Source: Candidatus Aenigmatarchaeota archaeon (GTDB lineage: Archaea; Aenigmatarchaeota; Aenigmatarchaeia; CG10238-14). From it: a stretch of 51,644 bases of DNA. This document shows, piece after piece, positions 9,554 to 19,278 of this stretch. The notes under the pieces were generated by a model. That model worked only from the letters and a program-made list of their open reading frames with translations, was not told the DNA's origin and made no database searches. Where the stretch lies: positions 1-51,644 of the forward strand of contig JAHLMN010000011.1 in NCBI GenBank assembly GCA_018920345.1, read 5' to 3'. The translations under genes and the position numbers were made by a program. Position 1 is the stretch's first letter. Each line of letters starts with the position of its first letter.

Positions 9554-11074
9554 ATGAGAGTATTGCTAATAAATTCGCCTTTTAAAGTAAAGATAAGCAA
9601 AGATAGTAGATGGCCAGAATATACAAAATCAGGTACTTTGTATTATCCTTTCTGGCTAGCTTATGCAACTGCTGTTATAATGGAAAGGGGTAAACACAAA
9701 CCATTATTAGTAGATGCTATAGCCAAAAAAATGAGTTTTGATGACAGCATTAAAAAAGCCAAAAAGTTTAACCCAGATCTCGTTGTAATTGAAACTTCTA
9801 CGCCTACTGCTTATAGTGATGTTAAATTTGCTGAATTGGTAAAGGAAGAACTAGGAAGAGATGTTTATACAGCTTTATCAGGTACTCTTGCTTCCTCAAA
9901 ACCCTTTGAACTGATAAAAATGTCTGATAGTATTGATTTTGTCATAAGGGGTGAATATGATTATACTATTGATGAATTAGCAACTGTTTTAGAGAAAGGT
10001 GATGATATAAGTAAAGTTTTGGGATTAACTTATAGAAATAAAAAAGGTATATTCAATACACCACCACGTCCATTAGTTACAAATTTGGATGATATACCTT
10101 TTGTCTCCAAAGCTTACAAAAAATTCTTGAATGTCTTTGATTATAGATATGCTTTAGCTAGATACCCTATGCTTCAAACATGGACTTCTAGAGGATGTCC
10201 TGCTAGATGCAACTTTTGTCAATATCCCCAATCCTTTACAATGCATTTGTTTAGAATGAGATCTCCGAAAAACGTTGTAGATGAAATGGAATATATAATA
10301 GAAAATTTGCCTGCAGTAAAAGAAATATTCTTTGAAGATGACACTTTTACCATAAATCAAAATAGAGTTATGGAAATTTGCAAAGAAATAAAAGAACGTG
10401 GGTTGCATAAATCTGGTGTTGTTTGGTCATGTAATGTTAGGGTACAAACAAAATATGAAACATTAAAAGCCATGAAAGATGCGGGCTGTAGAATTGTTAT
10501 AGTTGGTTATGAATCGGGAAACGACCAAGTTTTAAGCAATATAAGAAAAGGTGCTACTGTTAAAGAAGCTAGGAGATTCACTCTGGACGCAAAAAGAGCT
10601 GGTTTGCGCATTTTCGGCTGTTTTATGATAGGTTTATCTGGAGATACTAGAGATAGTATAATGGATACTTTGAAGCTAGCAAAAGACATGAATCCTGATA
10701 TGGCTTTCTTTCAACAAGCAGTACCATTCCCAGGAACAGAATTTTATGAATGGGCAAAAATGAATGGATATTTGGTGACAGAAGATTGGAGTCAATGGCT
10801 AGATAGCAACGGCAGGTTAAGATGTTTAGTAAGCTATCCTTGGTTGAAAGCAGAAGAAATAGACAAGTTAAGAGACAAATTAATGCTTGAATTTTATACA
10901 AATCCTAAACACATAGCCCAAACAATAGTTAAAAATCTTCATCCTTTAGAAGCTTCTAGAGTTGCTGTTTATGCATTTGAATATTTAAAATATCTTGTAA
11001 AAAGGAAAATATCCCCTGATGGTGTTGTTAAACAAGATTTCGAAAATTTTGTTGGAAATAATAACATTTCATAA
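9554..11074 (+). CDS. B12-binding-domain radical SAM protein
   Basis: A 506-residue radical SAM enzyme of the B12-binding class (COG1032). The N-terminal cobalamin-binding domain runs from RVLLINSPF to about residue 140. The cluster-binding CxxxCxxC is C215, C219 and C222 in TSRGCPARCNFCQYP, followed by FFEDDTFT and GYESGNDQVL, typical of the SPASM-less B12 radical SAM fold. Such enzymes often perform C-methylation or ring contraction on lipids or sugars. Here it lies immediately upstream of a GT4 gene and aglB, so modification of the glycan or lipid carrier is a reasonable inference. It begins after a GGTGTT site and heads a plus-strand operon 9554-14348. Confidence 0.92.
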   Translation: MRVLLINSPFKVKISKDSRWPEYTKSGTLYYPFWLAYATAVIMERGKHKPLLVDAIAKKMSFDDSIKKAKKFNPDLVVIETSTPTAYSDVKFAELVKEELGRDVYTALSGTLASSKPFELIKMSDSIDFVIRGEYDYTIDELATVLEKGDDISKVLGLTYRNKKGIFNTPPRPLVTNLDDIPFVSKAYKKFLNVFDYRYALARYPMLQTWTSRGCPARCNFCQYPQSFTMHLFRMRSPKNVVDEMEYIIENLPAVKEIFFEDDTFTINQNRVMEICKEIKERGLHKSGVVWSCNVRVQTKYETLKAMKDAGCRIVIVGYESGNDQVLSNIRKGATVKEARRFTLDAKRAGLRIFGCFMIGLSGDTRDSIMDTLKLAKDMNPDMAFFQQAVPFPGTEFYEWAKMNGYLVTEDWSQWLDSNGRLRCLVSYPWLKAEEIDKLRDKLMLEFYTNPKHIAQTIVKNLHPLEASRVAVYAFEYLKYLVKRKISPDGVVKQDFENFVGNNNIS

Positions 11075-11109
11075 AAATTATTTCTTTTTGATTTCATTAA
11101 ATTTAATTA

Positions 11110-12153
11110 ATGAAAATTTTAATAACACATGAATTATTTCCACCTGATGTTGTTGGTGGAGGTGAGACGTTAACATATAAAATAGCTAAAGAGCTCATTG
11201 AAAGAGGTTTTCAGGTAAAAGTACTAACAAGCGGTGATCCAAAAATAAAATATTATGAAAATATTGAAACAATTAGAATACCAATAAACAGATATTTGAT
11301 GAATTTAAGTTATCCTATAATAAAGAAGTATGCAAAAGTATCTGATTTGATTCAAACAAGCAGCGGAAATATGTGCTTTCCTTCTTTTCTAGCGGCTAGA
11401 TCAACTAAAAAACCTATTTGTTGTTACATTCATCATATATTTGGCTATAATTGGGTTTATGTGAGAGGGCCTATCTTAGGTAAAGTTTTTCAAATAGCTG
11501 AAAATTTTTTTTTGACAAGAGATTATGATGCTGTTATTTTTCAAAATGATCTTTCTTTGAATATTGGAAAAAGTCTGGGAATAAAAAGCAAAACATTTAT
11601 TGTTCATCCTGGAATAGATGCAGAAAATTATTATTTAAACATAGAGAGGAAAAATCAAGTTTTGTTTGTTGGGAGTTTATCAATGGATAAAGGTTTAGTT
11701 AAAATTAAAGGTTTAGATGTTTTTTTAGAAGCAGCTAAAATGCTTCCTAATGTAAAATTCTTGATAGCTGGTGGTAGTGATTATTTAGAAAAAATAAAGC
11801 TTCCAAAAAATGTGGTTTTTTTAAAAGCAAAAAATAAGCAAGAACTAATTAAACTTTATAACGAATCTTTAATATGTTGTAAAACTTCTCTTGCTGAAGG
11901 TTTTGGATTATCTTTGTTAGAGGCTATGGCTGGTGGTTGCGCTATTGTATCTACAATAGATATAGGTCAAAAAGGTATATTAGTTAAACCTAGAGATGTT
12001 TTGGCTTTAACAAAAGCTATAAAATATTATATAGAAAACCCAGAAAAAGCTAGAAAGGATGGTGAAGAAAATAGAAAAATAGCTAAAAAATTTACCTGGA
12101 AGAAATATATAGATGATTTAATAAAGATTTATGAGTATATAACTTCAAAGTAA
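11110..12153 (+). CDS. GT4-family glycosyltransferase
   Basis: A GT-B family 4 glycosyltransferase (347 residues). HELFPPDVVGGGETLTYKIA gives the N-terminal acceptor loop, FVGSLSMDKGL the start of the donor domain and AEGFGLSLLEAMAGG the E-x7-E region. It sits 35 bp after the radical SAM gene and 8 bp before aglB on the same strand. That position makes it a good candidate for a late step of assembling the lipid-linked oligosaccharide that AglB transfers. Confidence 0.92.
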   Translation: MKILITHELFPPDVVGGGETLTYKIAKELIERGFQVKVLTSGDPKIKYYENIETIRIPINRYLMNLSYPIIKKYAKVSDLIQTSSGNMCFPSFLAARSTKKPICCYIHHIFGYNWVYVRGPILGKVFQIAENFFLTRDYDAVIFQNDLSLNIGKSLGIKSKTFIVHPGIDAENYYLNIERKNQVLFVGSLSMDKGLVKIKGLDVFLEAAKMLPNVKFLIAGGSDYLEKIKLPKNVVFLKAKNKQELIKLYNESLICCKTSLAEGFGLSLLEAMAGGCAIVSTIDIGQKGILVKPRDVLALTKAIKYYIENPEKARKDGEENRKIAKKFTWKKYIDDLIKIYEYITSK

Positions 12154-12161
12154 ATGATATT

Positions 12162-14348
12162 ATGAAGCCAAAAATAAGTTTAAACAGCATCATAGTATTT
12201 TTACTTTTAATAGCAATAATGGGAATAGTTGCTTTTAGTCGTTTGCCTGGGAGAACAGATATAATTGCTGATTATGATCCTTGGTATTTTTATAGAATAA
12301 GTGAAGTACTTTACAAAAACAATTTCAAAATGCCCGAATGGGATTTATTGTCATTCTTCCCACCTGGTAGACCTTTCCCTAAAACATTAGGTTATGAATA
12401 TCTTGTTGTTTTGCTCTATAAGATAGAGAGTTTATTCATAAAAATAGATTTTATGAAAGCTGCAACTTATGTTCCTATAATAATGTCTGTATTAGCAGTC
12501 ATACCTGCTTACTTGCTTGGTAAAGAATTATCAAACGAATGGGGTGGACTAGCAACTGCATTATTCATTACAATGTCGCCTACATTCATAATGGTTTCTA
12601 TGGGAAGTTACATGGATAGTGATACTGTTGTTGTGTTTTATTCGCTCTTATCAATTTATACAATTTTTTTGGCAATGAGAAAAAGGTCGATACCTTATAT
12701 ATTACTGGCTTTGCTGGCTAATATGGCCTTTATATTTAGTTGGTGGTTTGGCTGGTATATAACAACATTTTTCCTAGCTTATATACCTGCCTTCTTTTTG
12801 TTCAGATTTTTTGAAGGTTTTATAAGAAAAGGTAGATTACCTTCAATAAAGAGTGTGTTTAATGAATTAAAACCTATGCTTATTCCACTATTGTCAATAA
12901 TAGTTTTACTAAATGTTATTATGAATGCTTTAGGTTTTAGCAATTTTATTGGTTTTTTATTGGTAGCATCAGGGTTTAGATCTGGTGCTGAAAGTATGAT
13001 TGTAAATGTTTCTGTAGCCGAGTTACAACCTATAAACATATTTACAAAGGAAGGGTTTCAAGCGGTAGCTGAAAGAGTTGGTCAATTTCCAATAATTTTA
13101 ACTTTGTTTGGTTTACCAGCTATAGTAATTTATAAATTATTAATAAAGGAGTCTATATCATTTGAAGAAATTTTCTTATTTATGTGGGCTTTGTTCACAT
13201 TTTATACAATATTAAGTGGTGTTAGATTTTCTCTTTTATTTGCATTAGCTGTTGCGACATCTTCTGGATATGTTATAGGAAATTTAATAAAATATTTTGA
13301 AAGATCTAATCCTTTTCCAAAAGCAACCTTATATGGATTAATATTTTTCCTTTCATTTTTATTTGCTTCACAAACTTTATCTTTAGCATTAAATATCGGT
13401 GGAATGGGAGTTGGGAGTAACTGGGAGAATATGCTAAATTGGTTAAAACAAAATGCTGATAAAAATGCTATAGTTGCAACATGGTGGGATCCTGGACATA
13501 TAATTGCTGGTTATACTGGCTTAAGAGTTCATGCAGATGGTGCTCATTGTAGCCCAACAGAATGTATCCCTTATAATCATAATATAAGAATACAAGATAT
13601 GGGTAGAGTTTTTTCAACAAATAATGAAACTGAAGCTGTAGAGATATTAAAGAAGTATATGCAGCTTACACCAGAACAGTGTAAAGAAGCTAAGGACTAT
13701 TACTTGAAACAAAACATAAAAATACCAGATCAAGCTTGTGAAAGAGCAAGTGAAATGTATTTTATTTCAAGTGCTGATTTGATTGGAAAATTCACTTGGC
13801 TTAATTATTTTGGCGGGTATAGAGCTCCAATTAAATCTTATTATGATTTTCAAAAAACACCTGGTGTATGTTGTGCTTCAACTCCTAAAACAGAACCAGG
13901 TCAAATGTCTTGTGGTGAGTTTGCTTCACAAGGAAAAGGAGTTTGGGTTTGGTGTCCTTGGATATTTCAATTATCTGATATACAAAAAGATAAAGATGGA
14001 AATAATGTGTTTATTTATGATTATTCTGGATTAAAACTTACTATAATACAGAAACAAAATGCACTAATACCTTTGTATAACAACAAGTATTTGGTAACAA
14101 AAATGATATTTTATGGCCAAGATGGCAATCCTCAAGTAATTGACTTAAGCTCTGTAAACACAACTTTAGAAAAAATAGAAGGAACTATGTGGGTTCAACC
14201 TGATTTTAGAGTTATCATATACCTGCCTGAGCAAATATCAAACAGCATTTTTGTAAGAACATTCTTCTTTAATGGTGAAGGTTTGCAGCACTTCAAACTA
14301 GTTTATTCTAATCCTGAAATAAAAGTATACAAGGTTATTTTTGATTGA
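12162..14348 (+). CDS. aglB: AglB / STT3 oligosaccharyltransferase
   Basis: The catalytic subunit that transfers the finished glycan from its dolichol carrier to Asn in N-X-S/T sequons outside the membrane (728 residues). The first external loop has the metal-binding D37-x-D39 in ADYDPWYFYR, and MDSD at 151-154 gives the second acidic motif. About thirteen transmembrane helices end near residue 425, and the soluble domain opens with the sequon-recognition motif as WWDPG at 441-445 (WWDYG in many homologues). The soluble domain contains several cysteines (HCSPTEC, GVCCAS), which suggests disulfides. It is the natural end point of this gene island, and converges on the flippase gene with a 14-bp overlap. 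Confidence 0.96.
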   Translation: MKPKISLNSIIVFLLLIAIMGIVAFSRLPGRTDIIADYDPWYFYRISEVLYKNNFKMPEWDLLSFFPPGRPFPKTLGYEYLVVLLYKIESLFIKIDFMKAATYVPIIMSVLAVIPAYLLGKELSNEWGGLATALFITMSPTFIMVSMGSYMDSDTVVVFYSLLSIYTIFLAMRKRSIPYILLALLANMAFIFSWWFGWYITTFFLAYIPAFFLFRFFEGFIRKGRLPSIKSVFNELKPMLIPLLSIIVLLNVIMNALGFSNFIGFLLVASGFRSGAESMIVNVSVAELQPINIFTKEGFQAVAERVGQFPIILTLFGLPAIVIYKLLIKESISFEEIFLFMWALFTFYTILSGVRFSLLFALAVATSSGYVIGNLIKYFERSNPFPKATLYGLIFFLSFLFASQTLSLALNIGGMGVGSNWENMLNWLKQNADKNAIVATWWDPGHIIAGYTGLRVHADGAHCSPTECIPYNHNIRIQDMGRVFSTNNETEAVEILKKYMQLTPEQCKEAKDYYLKQNIKIPDQACERASEMYFISSADLIGKFTWLNYFGGYRAPIKSYYDFQKTPGVCCASTPKTEPGQMSCGEFASQGKGVWVWCPWIFQLSDIQKDKDGNNVFIYDYSGLKLTIIQKQNALIPLYNNKYLVTKMIFYGQDGNPQVIDLSSVNTTLEKIEGTMWVQPDFRVIIYLPEQISNSIFVRTFFFNGEGLQHFKLVYSNPEIKVYKVIFD

Positions 14349-15786
14349 ATTTTAGTTTTTTTGCAAAATATTTTATAATTTCATAATCTTCTTTCGAAAA
14401 GAAATTTAGCAAAAATAAAATTATAAAATAAACAATAAAATTTAAAGATGTATAAAATATGACAGAAAATATTGTGTTAGGTTTAGCTAAATATAAAATA
14501 ATAAAAGATGTCGAAGCGACAAAAATTGACAAAACTTTTTTGATATTTATTCCAAAATCAACAAATTTTCTTACCTGATAAAGCGATAAAATAAAATAAA
14601 TTATGTTTGTTATCAAATAGCCAACAGACATTCCAAATTCAGAATAAAAATAAGTTAGAGGTATTGTCAATAAAATGAAAATTAAAGCTGTAAATAAAAG
14701 TATTTTTATATATATTTTCGGTTTTCTTATTGCAAATAAAGTATTAACAAAAATATTAGAAATGCTTAAGAAAAATGTTGCTAAAGTCAAAATTGGAACT
14801 AACCTGGCAGAATCTAGAAACTTGTAAGATGAGAATGATAGAACTATGAAATTTGACAATATTAAGAATGTTATTATTAAAGGAATTCCAAATAAAATAG
14901 AGTATTTTATTGTGTTTTCTACTAAAATTGGTATAATTTTTTTTGATTTAGTTCTAAATGTCTCTGAAATTATAGGATATATAGATATATTTAAAATATA
15001 TGGTATTGCACTTGTAACAGAAGATACCATCATAGCAACACCAAATATGCCTGTATTAACATTGCTTTTTAGTATAGTAACAATAGTGTAATGGAAATTA
15101 GTGAGCATTGAAGCTACTAAAGCGCCTATAAATCCTGTTATGGCATACTTGAAAAGATCTTCATCAAAAAAACTTTTTATCTTTTTTAATCTTTTTTTAG
15201 GAAAGCATAGAATTAAGGTAATTATACTGCTAAAAATAATGCCTATTATTGGTCCAAAATATCTAAAACCTAAAAATAATATTGTTGTTGCTATAATTAA
15301 TTTAGATAAAACAGAAATAGAGCCAACAATAAAGTATTTTTTCATTTCTTGGAAACTATAAGTTATATTATAAAATGTTGTGCTAAATGACCCGACGAAA
15401 ACATAAATTATAATTAAATAGTAAATGTTTTCTGATACTTTAATTAATGACATTATTTGATTTTTTAATATTATTAGTATCGATATTGTTAAAATATTAG
15501 CGAATAATATTATCGACAAACTTAATGTAATCATTTCTTTTATTTTCTCATATTTTTTTCTTGATTTATATTCAGGTATAAGTTTAGATAAGGCAGAAGG
15601 TAAACCTAGAGTTATCACTGATATTATAAAAAATCCTAAACTTGTTGCTGTTAAAGCTATACCATAATCTTGCTGGTTTAAAAATTTACCTGCTATAAGC
15701 CAGAATAAAAAGCCACCCAGAGTAGTAATTATCCATGAAAGAGATATGAAAAATGTGTTTTCTAAAGCTTTTTTTACTGAGTTCAT
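14335..15786 (-). CDS. Wzx-type polysaccharide flippase (MOP superfamily)
   Basis: A 483-residue membrane protein with about 12-14 hydrophobic segments and the N-terminal signature of the polysaccharide-synthesis / RfbX family: LSWIITTLGGFLFWLIAGKF, then QQDYGIALTATSL. It most likely flips the lipid-linked glycan across the membrane before AglB acts. I start it at ATG 15786 (MNSVKKALENTFF), because the longer in-frame reading would overlap the divergent GT2 gene at 15831 and adds residues unlike the family. Confidence 0.88.
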   Translation of the reverse strand: MNSVKKALENTFFISLSWIITTLGGFLFWLIAGKFLNQQDYGIALTATSLGFFIISVITLGLPSALSKLIPEYKSRKKYEKIKEMITLSLSIILFANILTISILIILKNQIMSLIKVSENIYYLIIIYVFVGSFSTTFYNITYSFQEMKKYFIVGSISVLSKLIIATTILFLGFRYFGPIIGIIFSSIITLILCFPKKRLKKIKSFFDEDLFKYAITGFIGALVASMLTNFHYTIVTILKSNVNTGIFGVAMMVSSVTSAIPYILNISIYPIISETFRTKSKKIIPILVENTIKYSILFGIPLIITFLILSNFIVLSFSSYKFLDSARLVPILTLATFFLSISNIFVNTLFAIRKPKIYIKILLFTALIFILLTIPLTYFYSEFGMSVGYLITNIIYFILSLYQVRKFVDFGINIKKVLSIFVASTSFIILYLAKPNTIFSVIFYTSLNFIVYFIILFLLNFFSKEDYEIIKYFAKKLKFNQK

Positions 15787-15830
15787 TTTTTCACACAAAT
15801 TATATATTCTTAGTAAAGATTTAATATAAT

Positions 15831-16664
15831 ATGAATGATTTTTATGATTTAACAATTTCAATAGTAACTTATTATGACAAAAATTATGGCAATATTGATG
15901 ACTTGGTTAAATGTTTAAAAAGTATTTTGAAAACTAAATTAAAAATTAAAGTAATAATTGTTGATAATTCAAGTAAAAGTTTGGATTTAGATATATTCAA
16001 AGATGAAAGAATAGAATATATATTTAATGGAAAAAATTTAGGCTTTGGTAAATCTCATAACATTGCAATAAAAAAAGTATTAAATAAATCAAAATATCAT
16101 TTGATTTTAAATCCTGATATTTTTTTTGAAGAAGATGTTTTATTTGAATTGAAAAATTATATGGATTTCAATAAAAATATTGCTGCAATAACTCCAAAAA
16201 TTTTATATCCAAATGGGAAAATTCAATATTTATGTAAACTTTTACCAACACCTTTTGATTTGATATTTAGAAGATTTATACCATTTAAAAAATATTTAGA
16301 AAAAAGAAATTTTGTTTACGAATTAAGATTTACCAAATATAATAAAGAAATGAAAGTTCCAGTTATATCAGGATGTTTCATTTTTTTGAGAACAGATATT
16401 TTGAAAAAAATAAATGGCTTTGATGAAAGATTTTTTTTATATTTAGAAGATGTTGACTTGTGTAGAAGAATTTTGAAATTTGGAGATATAGTTTTTTATC
16501 CAAAATTAAAAATATTTCATAAATTTGAAAGAGGTTCTTATAAAAAATTAAGATTTTTAATTATACATATGATTTCTGCGATAAAATATTTCAATAAATG
16601 GGGATGGATTTTAGACAAAGAAAGGGAAAAAATAAACAAAAAATTTCTAAAAGAGCTTTTATGA
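15831..16664 (+). CDS. GT2-family glycosyltransferase (rhamnosyltransferase-like)
   Basis: A soluble GT-A family 2 enzyme (277 residues) of the WbbL/rhamnosyltransferase type. It starts SIVTYYDKNYGNI, has VDNSS near residue 47, and carries NPDI in place of a strict DxD, which is usual in this subgroup. FFLYLEDVDLCRR holds the catalytic acidic ED, preceded by SGCFIFLR. It diverges from the flippase gene and converges on the GT2 gene at 16659 with a 6-bp overlap, so it is probably transcribed alone. The sugar is not readable. Confidence 0.9.
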   Translation: MNDFYDLTISIVTYYDKNYGNIDDLVKCLKSILKTKLKIKVIIVDNSSKSLDLDIFKDERIEYIFNGKNLGFGKSHNIAIKKVLNKSKYHLILNPDIFFEEDVLFELKNYMDFNKNIAAITPKILYPNGKIQYLCKLLPTPFDLIFRRFIPFKKYLEKRNFVYELRFTKYNKEMKVPVISGCFIFLRTDILKKINGFDERFFLYLEDVDLCRRILKFGDIVFYPKLKIFHKFERGSYKKLRFLIIHMISAIKYFNKWGWILDKEREKINKKFLKELL

Positions 16665-17627
16665 TTTATACCATCTATTTTTTAAAAACATGTAAATTCC
16701 TTTTGGCAAACCAACGGACCATGCAAATGTTCTTATTATATATATTGTTGTTAAAGGAAAATAATCAGAAGGTTTTTTGGCAACGAGTAAAACCTGAAAC
16801 ATTATATAAAAGAAGAAGATAAAAACTAAAATGGCGTAAATGGTAATGAAAAAATCAAAAAACAAAGATAAAAGTGCGGAAATTAAAACCATATAAAAAA
16901 TTATTAGGGATAATGCCATGTTTGTTGTAGATATATGATCTCCTTTTATTTTGTCAAAATTTTTCCAATATATTAAAGGTATCATCATGGCATTTTTCAT
17001 TTGTTGTTTAAAAAATGATTTCGGATCTGGACGATGATAATGATAGACTATTGCTTCTGGAATATATTTCATCTTTCCTAATTTTGTTAATCTATATCCA
17101 AAATCTGTTTCCCAAGACCAAACAAATCTTTCGTCAAATCTAACCTTTCTAGCTATTTTTGTTCTAACACATAGATTCATATCAGGTGCTCTGCTTATAT
17201 ATTTTGGAAATTTTTTAAATCTACTTTCAAGCTCTAATCCAATTAATTCTTGAAATTTGTTAAGTCCTTTTGGAGTAGCACAATATCCTGCAGTTGCTAC
17301 TATTTCTTCTGAATCAAAACCTTTCAACAAATTTTTTAGCCAATTTTTGTCAACAACACAATCAGCATTTGTATATGCTATAAATTCTGTTTTTGCTATA
17401 TCAAGTATATAGTTATGTAACTTCGGTACTGGTCCTGCCATTCTTAAAAGATTTATTTTTTTACCATATTTTTTAAGAATATCGTATGTTTTATCAGTGG
17501 ACATGTTGTCTATTATGTAAATTTTTTTGTTTTTGTATGTCTGTTTAAGCAAAGAATCTACACAAGCTTTTATTGTATTTTCAGCATTTTTTACAGGAAC
17601 AAAAATTGTTACAGGAACTTCTTTCAT
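16659..17627 (-). CDS. GT2-family glycosyltransferase with C-terminal membrane helices
   Basis: A GT-A family 2 glycosyltransferase (322 residues). TIFVPVKNAENTIKACVDSL opens it, DNMSTD follows near 46, and YTNADCVVDKNW supplies the metal-binding acidic motif. SWETDFGYRL is the ED region. Three hydrophobic stretches from about residue 225 to 300 should anchor it. It is the last gene of a minus-strand operon running from 20898 down to 16659, placed 5 bp after the Alg13-like gene. Confidence 0.9.
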   Translation of the reverse strand: MKEVPVTIFVPVKNAENTIKACVDSLLKQTYKNKKIYIIDNMSTDKTYDILKKYGKKINLLRMAGPVPKLHNYILDIAKTEFIAYTNADCVVDKNWLKNLLKGFDSEEIVATAGYCATPKGLNKFQELIGLELESRFKKFPKYISRAPDMNLCVRTKIARKVRFDERFVWSWETDFGYRLTKLGKMKYIPEAIVYHYHRPDPKSFFKQQMKNAMMIPLIYWKNFDKIKGDHISTTNMALSLIIFYMVLISALLSLFFDFFITIYAILVFIFFFYIMFQVLLVAKKPSDYFPLTTIYIIRTFAWSVGLPKGIYMFLKNRWYKS

Positions 17628-17632
17628 TGATT

Positions 17633-18109
17633 TTATTTATTGATTTTATGAATATATTCTTTTATCTCTTTTACAAGATTTTCTCTTGTGCTTTTGTAAC
17701 TAAATTTACTCTTTTTGTTTATGGCATCTTGTAGTTTGTCTATGTCAAACACTGCAATTATTTTTCCATCTTTAGATAATTCCTTAACTAACTCTACTTG
17801 ATGATCGTCTACGTGTTCATTAAAAATTTTCATTCTTGGCACAGCAATAACAGTCTTTTTATACATTAAAGCTGTTAGAATACTACCAACACCACCATGA
17901 GTTATTACTATTCTTGATTTGCTAGTAAGTTCCTTAATCTTTTCATAAGATTCGAATCTGAACCATTTCGCATGTTTTGGTTCGTAAGTTGAATGGCCTA
18001 TCTGAATAACAACTTCTTCCTTTATCTTTCCATCTCTTATTAATTCGTCTATTTTCTTTATCAACCTATTAAAGCTGAATTGGTTTGTGCCAACTGTAAC
18101 AAATATCAA
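17633..18109 (-). CDS. Alg13-like (GT28 C-terminal) glycosyltransferase subunit
   Basis: A 158-residue single-domain protein matching the C-terminal half of a GT28 enzyme, as in Alg13 or bacterial PssE. IFVTVGTNQFSFNRLIKK begins it and the donor-binding THGGVGSILTAL lies near residues 87-98, followed by VPRMKIFNEHVDDHQ. Proteins of this kind are inactive alone; they bind a membrane-anchored Alg14/PssD partner to form a UDP-sugar transferase, in eukaryotes adding the second GlcNAc to the dolichol-linked chain. The partner is the upstream gene, overlapping by ATGA. Confidence 0.9.
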   Translation of the reverse strand: MIFVTVGTNQFSFNRLIKKIDELIRDGKIKEEVVIQIGHSTYEPKHAKWFRFESYEKIKELTSKSRIVITHGGVGSILTALMYKKTVIAVPRMKIFNEHVDDHQVELVKELSKDGKIIAVFDIDKLQDAINKKSKFSYKSTRENLVKEIKEYIHKINK

Positions 18110-18558
18110 AATACTGCACCTCTATATACAGCTTTTTTTCCATATTTACTTAAAAGCTGTTTCCATTGGACAAAAAACAAATCTGAAAAATAATATGCTA
18201 TTTTTCCTGACATTGATGGCTCGTATATTCTTGTAAATGTTTCAATAAAAATTATTTTAGACCTAAAAAGCAATTTTCCTAATATTATAGATGGTATTGC
18301 AAACCCAGCGCCAGTTGAAATTATTATTTTTGGTTTTTCTTTCATAAGAACTTTAAAAGTATCTGTGATGCATTTGAAAAATTTTATTATATTTCTTTCA
18401 GGATTTATTGAAAAATACACCCTTTCTTTTTTTATTTCATCTATTATACCTTTTTGATAAAATGTAAAGAAAAAATAATCATAATCTTTATAAGCATCTT
18501 TAATTTGCAATGCTTCTATTAGATGTCCACCGGCTGAACAACAAATACATATTTTCAT
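18106..18558 (-). CDS. Alg14-like membrane-associated subunit
   Basis: A 150-residue Alg14/PssD-family protein, the acceptor-binding half of a split GT28 enzyme. It begins ICICCSAGGHLIEALQI, the family signature with SAGGH, and contains IISTGAGFAIPSIILGKLL (the TGAG turn and a hydrophobic helix) and FIETFTRIYEPSMSG. It recruits the Alg13-like protein, encoded directly downstream with a 4-bp overlap. Together with the Alg7-like gene at 19885 this suggests that the first steps of the lipid-linked glycan follow a eukaryote-like order, though PssD/E of exopolysaccharide pathways is the alternative reading. Confidence 0.9.
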   Translation of the reverse strand: MKICICCSAGGHLIEALQIKDAYKDYDYFFFTFYQKGIIDEIKKERVYFSINPERNIIKFFKCITDTFKVLMKEKPKIIISTGAGFAIPSIILGKLLFRSKIIFIETFTRIYEPSMSGKIAYYFSDLFFVQWKQLLSKYGKKAVYRGAVF

Positions 18559-19274
18559 TTTAATTCCTTTTTTAAAATAATTTTTATTTTATAATAAAAC
18601 CAATAAGCAAATAATGTAACAGCAGTAACCAATGAATAAAATGACTGAATTATCTGAAATCCTATACTTTTTATAATTCTATCTTCTTTTTTGTGTTTAA
18701 CATAAATATATGCATGTGATTTTGCATAATCAAAAGATCTGAAAATTCTTTTTATAGGATCTTTATAATGAATTACCAAAGCTTTGTTAATTTTTTTAAA
18801 TTTAAACCCTTTCTCTTTTAGCGACATAAACCAATCTGTATCTTCTGCTACTTTGAGTTTTTTATTCATTTTAATTTTAAATGCATCTTTTGGAACTAGG
18901 AGGCTAGCAAAACTTATAACTTCAACTCTTGGAGATACTATATCTTGACTTCCTACTATAATTGTTTTTTTATCCTCATACTCATTAATCAAATCTTCAA
19001 GCCATCTTTCATTTGGAACGCAATCGCTTTCAGTAATAGCTATTATTTCTGAACTAGCTTTTTTAGCTAGAAACATTAGTGAATCGGCTATTGTCATAGG
19101 TTTCGTGTGAAAATATTTCATATAAAGTTTTGTTTCTCCTTTAAATATTCTTTCTTCAGATGAATCAGCTATTAAAACTTCAAAATCTTTGAAAGTTTGC
19201 TTTTCCAAAGCTTTTATTAAATCTATTAATCTTTTGTCATTTTTTACTGTAACTATAACTGATACTTTGGGCAT
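18555..19274 (-). CDS. GT2-family glycosyltransferase
   Basis: A GT-A family 2 glycosyltransferase (239 residues from ATG 19274). MPKVSVIVTVKNDKR opens it, followed by ADSSEER, the acidic ITESDCVPNERW (metal binding) and a C-terminal hydrophobic helix (LVTAVTLFAYWFYY). An upstream ATG at 19298 would overlap the methyltransferase stop by 20 bp; the one at 19274 gives the usual N-terminus and lies just after that stop. It overlaps the Alg14-like start by ATGA. Confidence 0.87.
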   Translation of the reverse strand: MPKVSVIVTVKNDKRLIDLIKALEKQTFKDFEVLIADSSEERIFKGETKLYMKYFHTKPMTIADSLMFLAKKASSEIIAITESDCVPNERWLEDLINEYEDKKTIIVGSQDIVSPRVEVISFASLLVPKDAFKIKMNKKLKVAEDTDWFMSLKEKGFKFKKINKALVIHYKDPIKRIFRSFDYAKSHAYIYVKHKKEDRIIKSIGFQIIQSFYSLVTAVTLFAYWFYYKIKIILKKELK

Positions 19275-19278
19275 TTGA

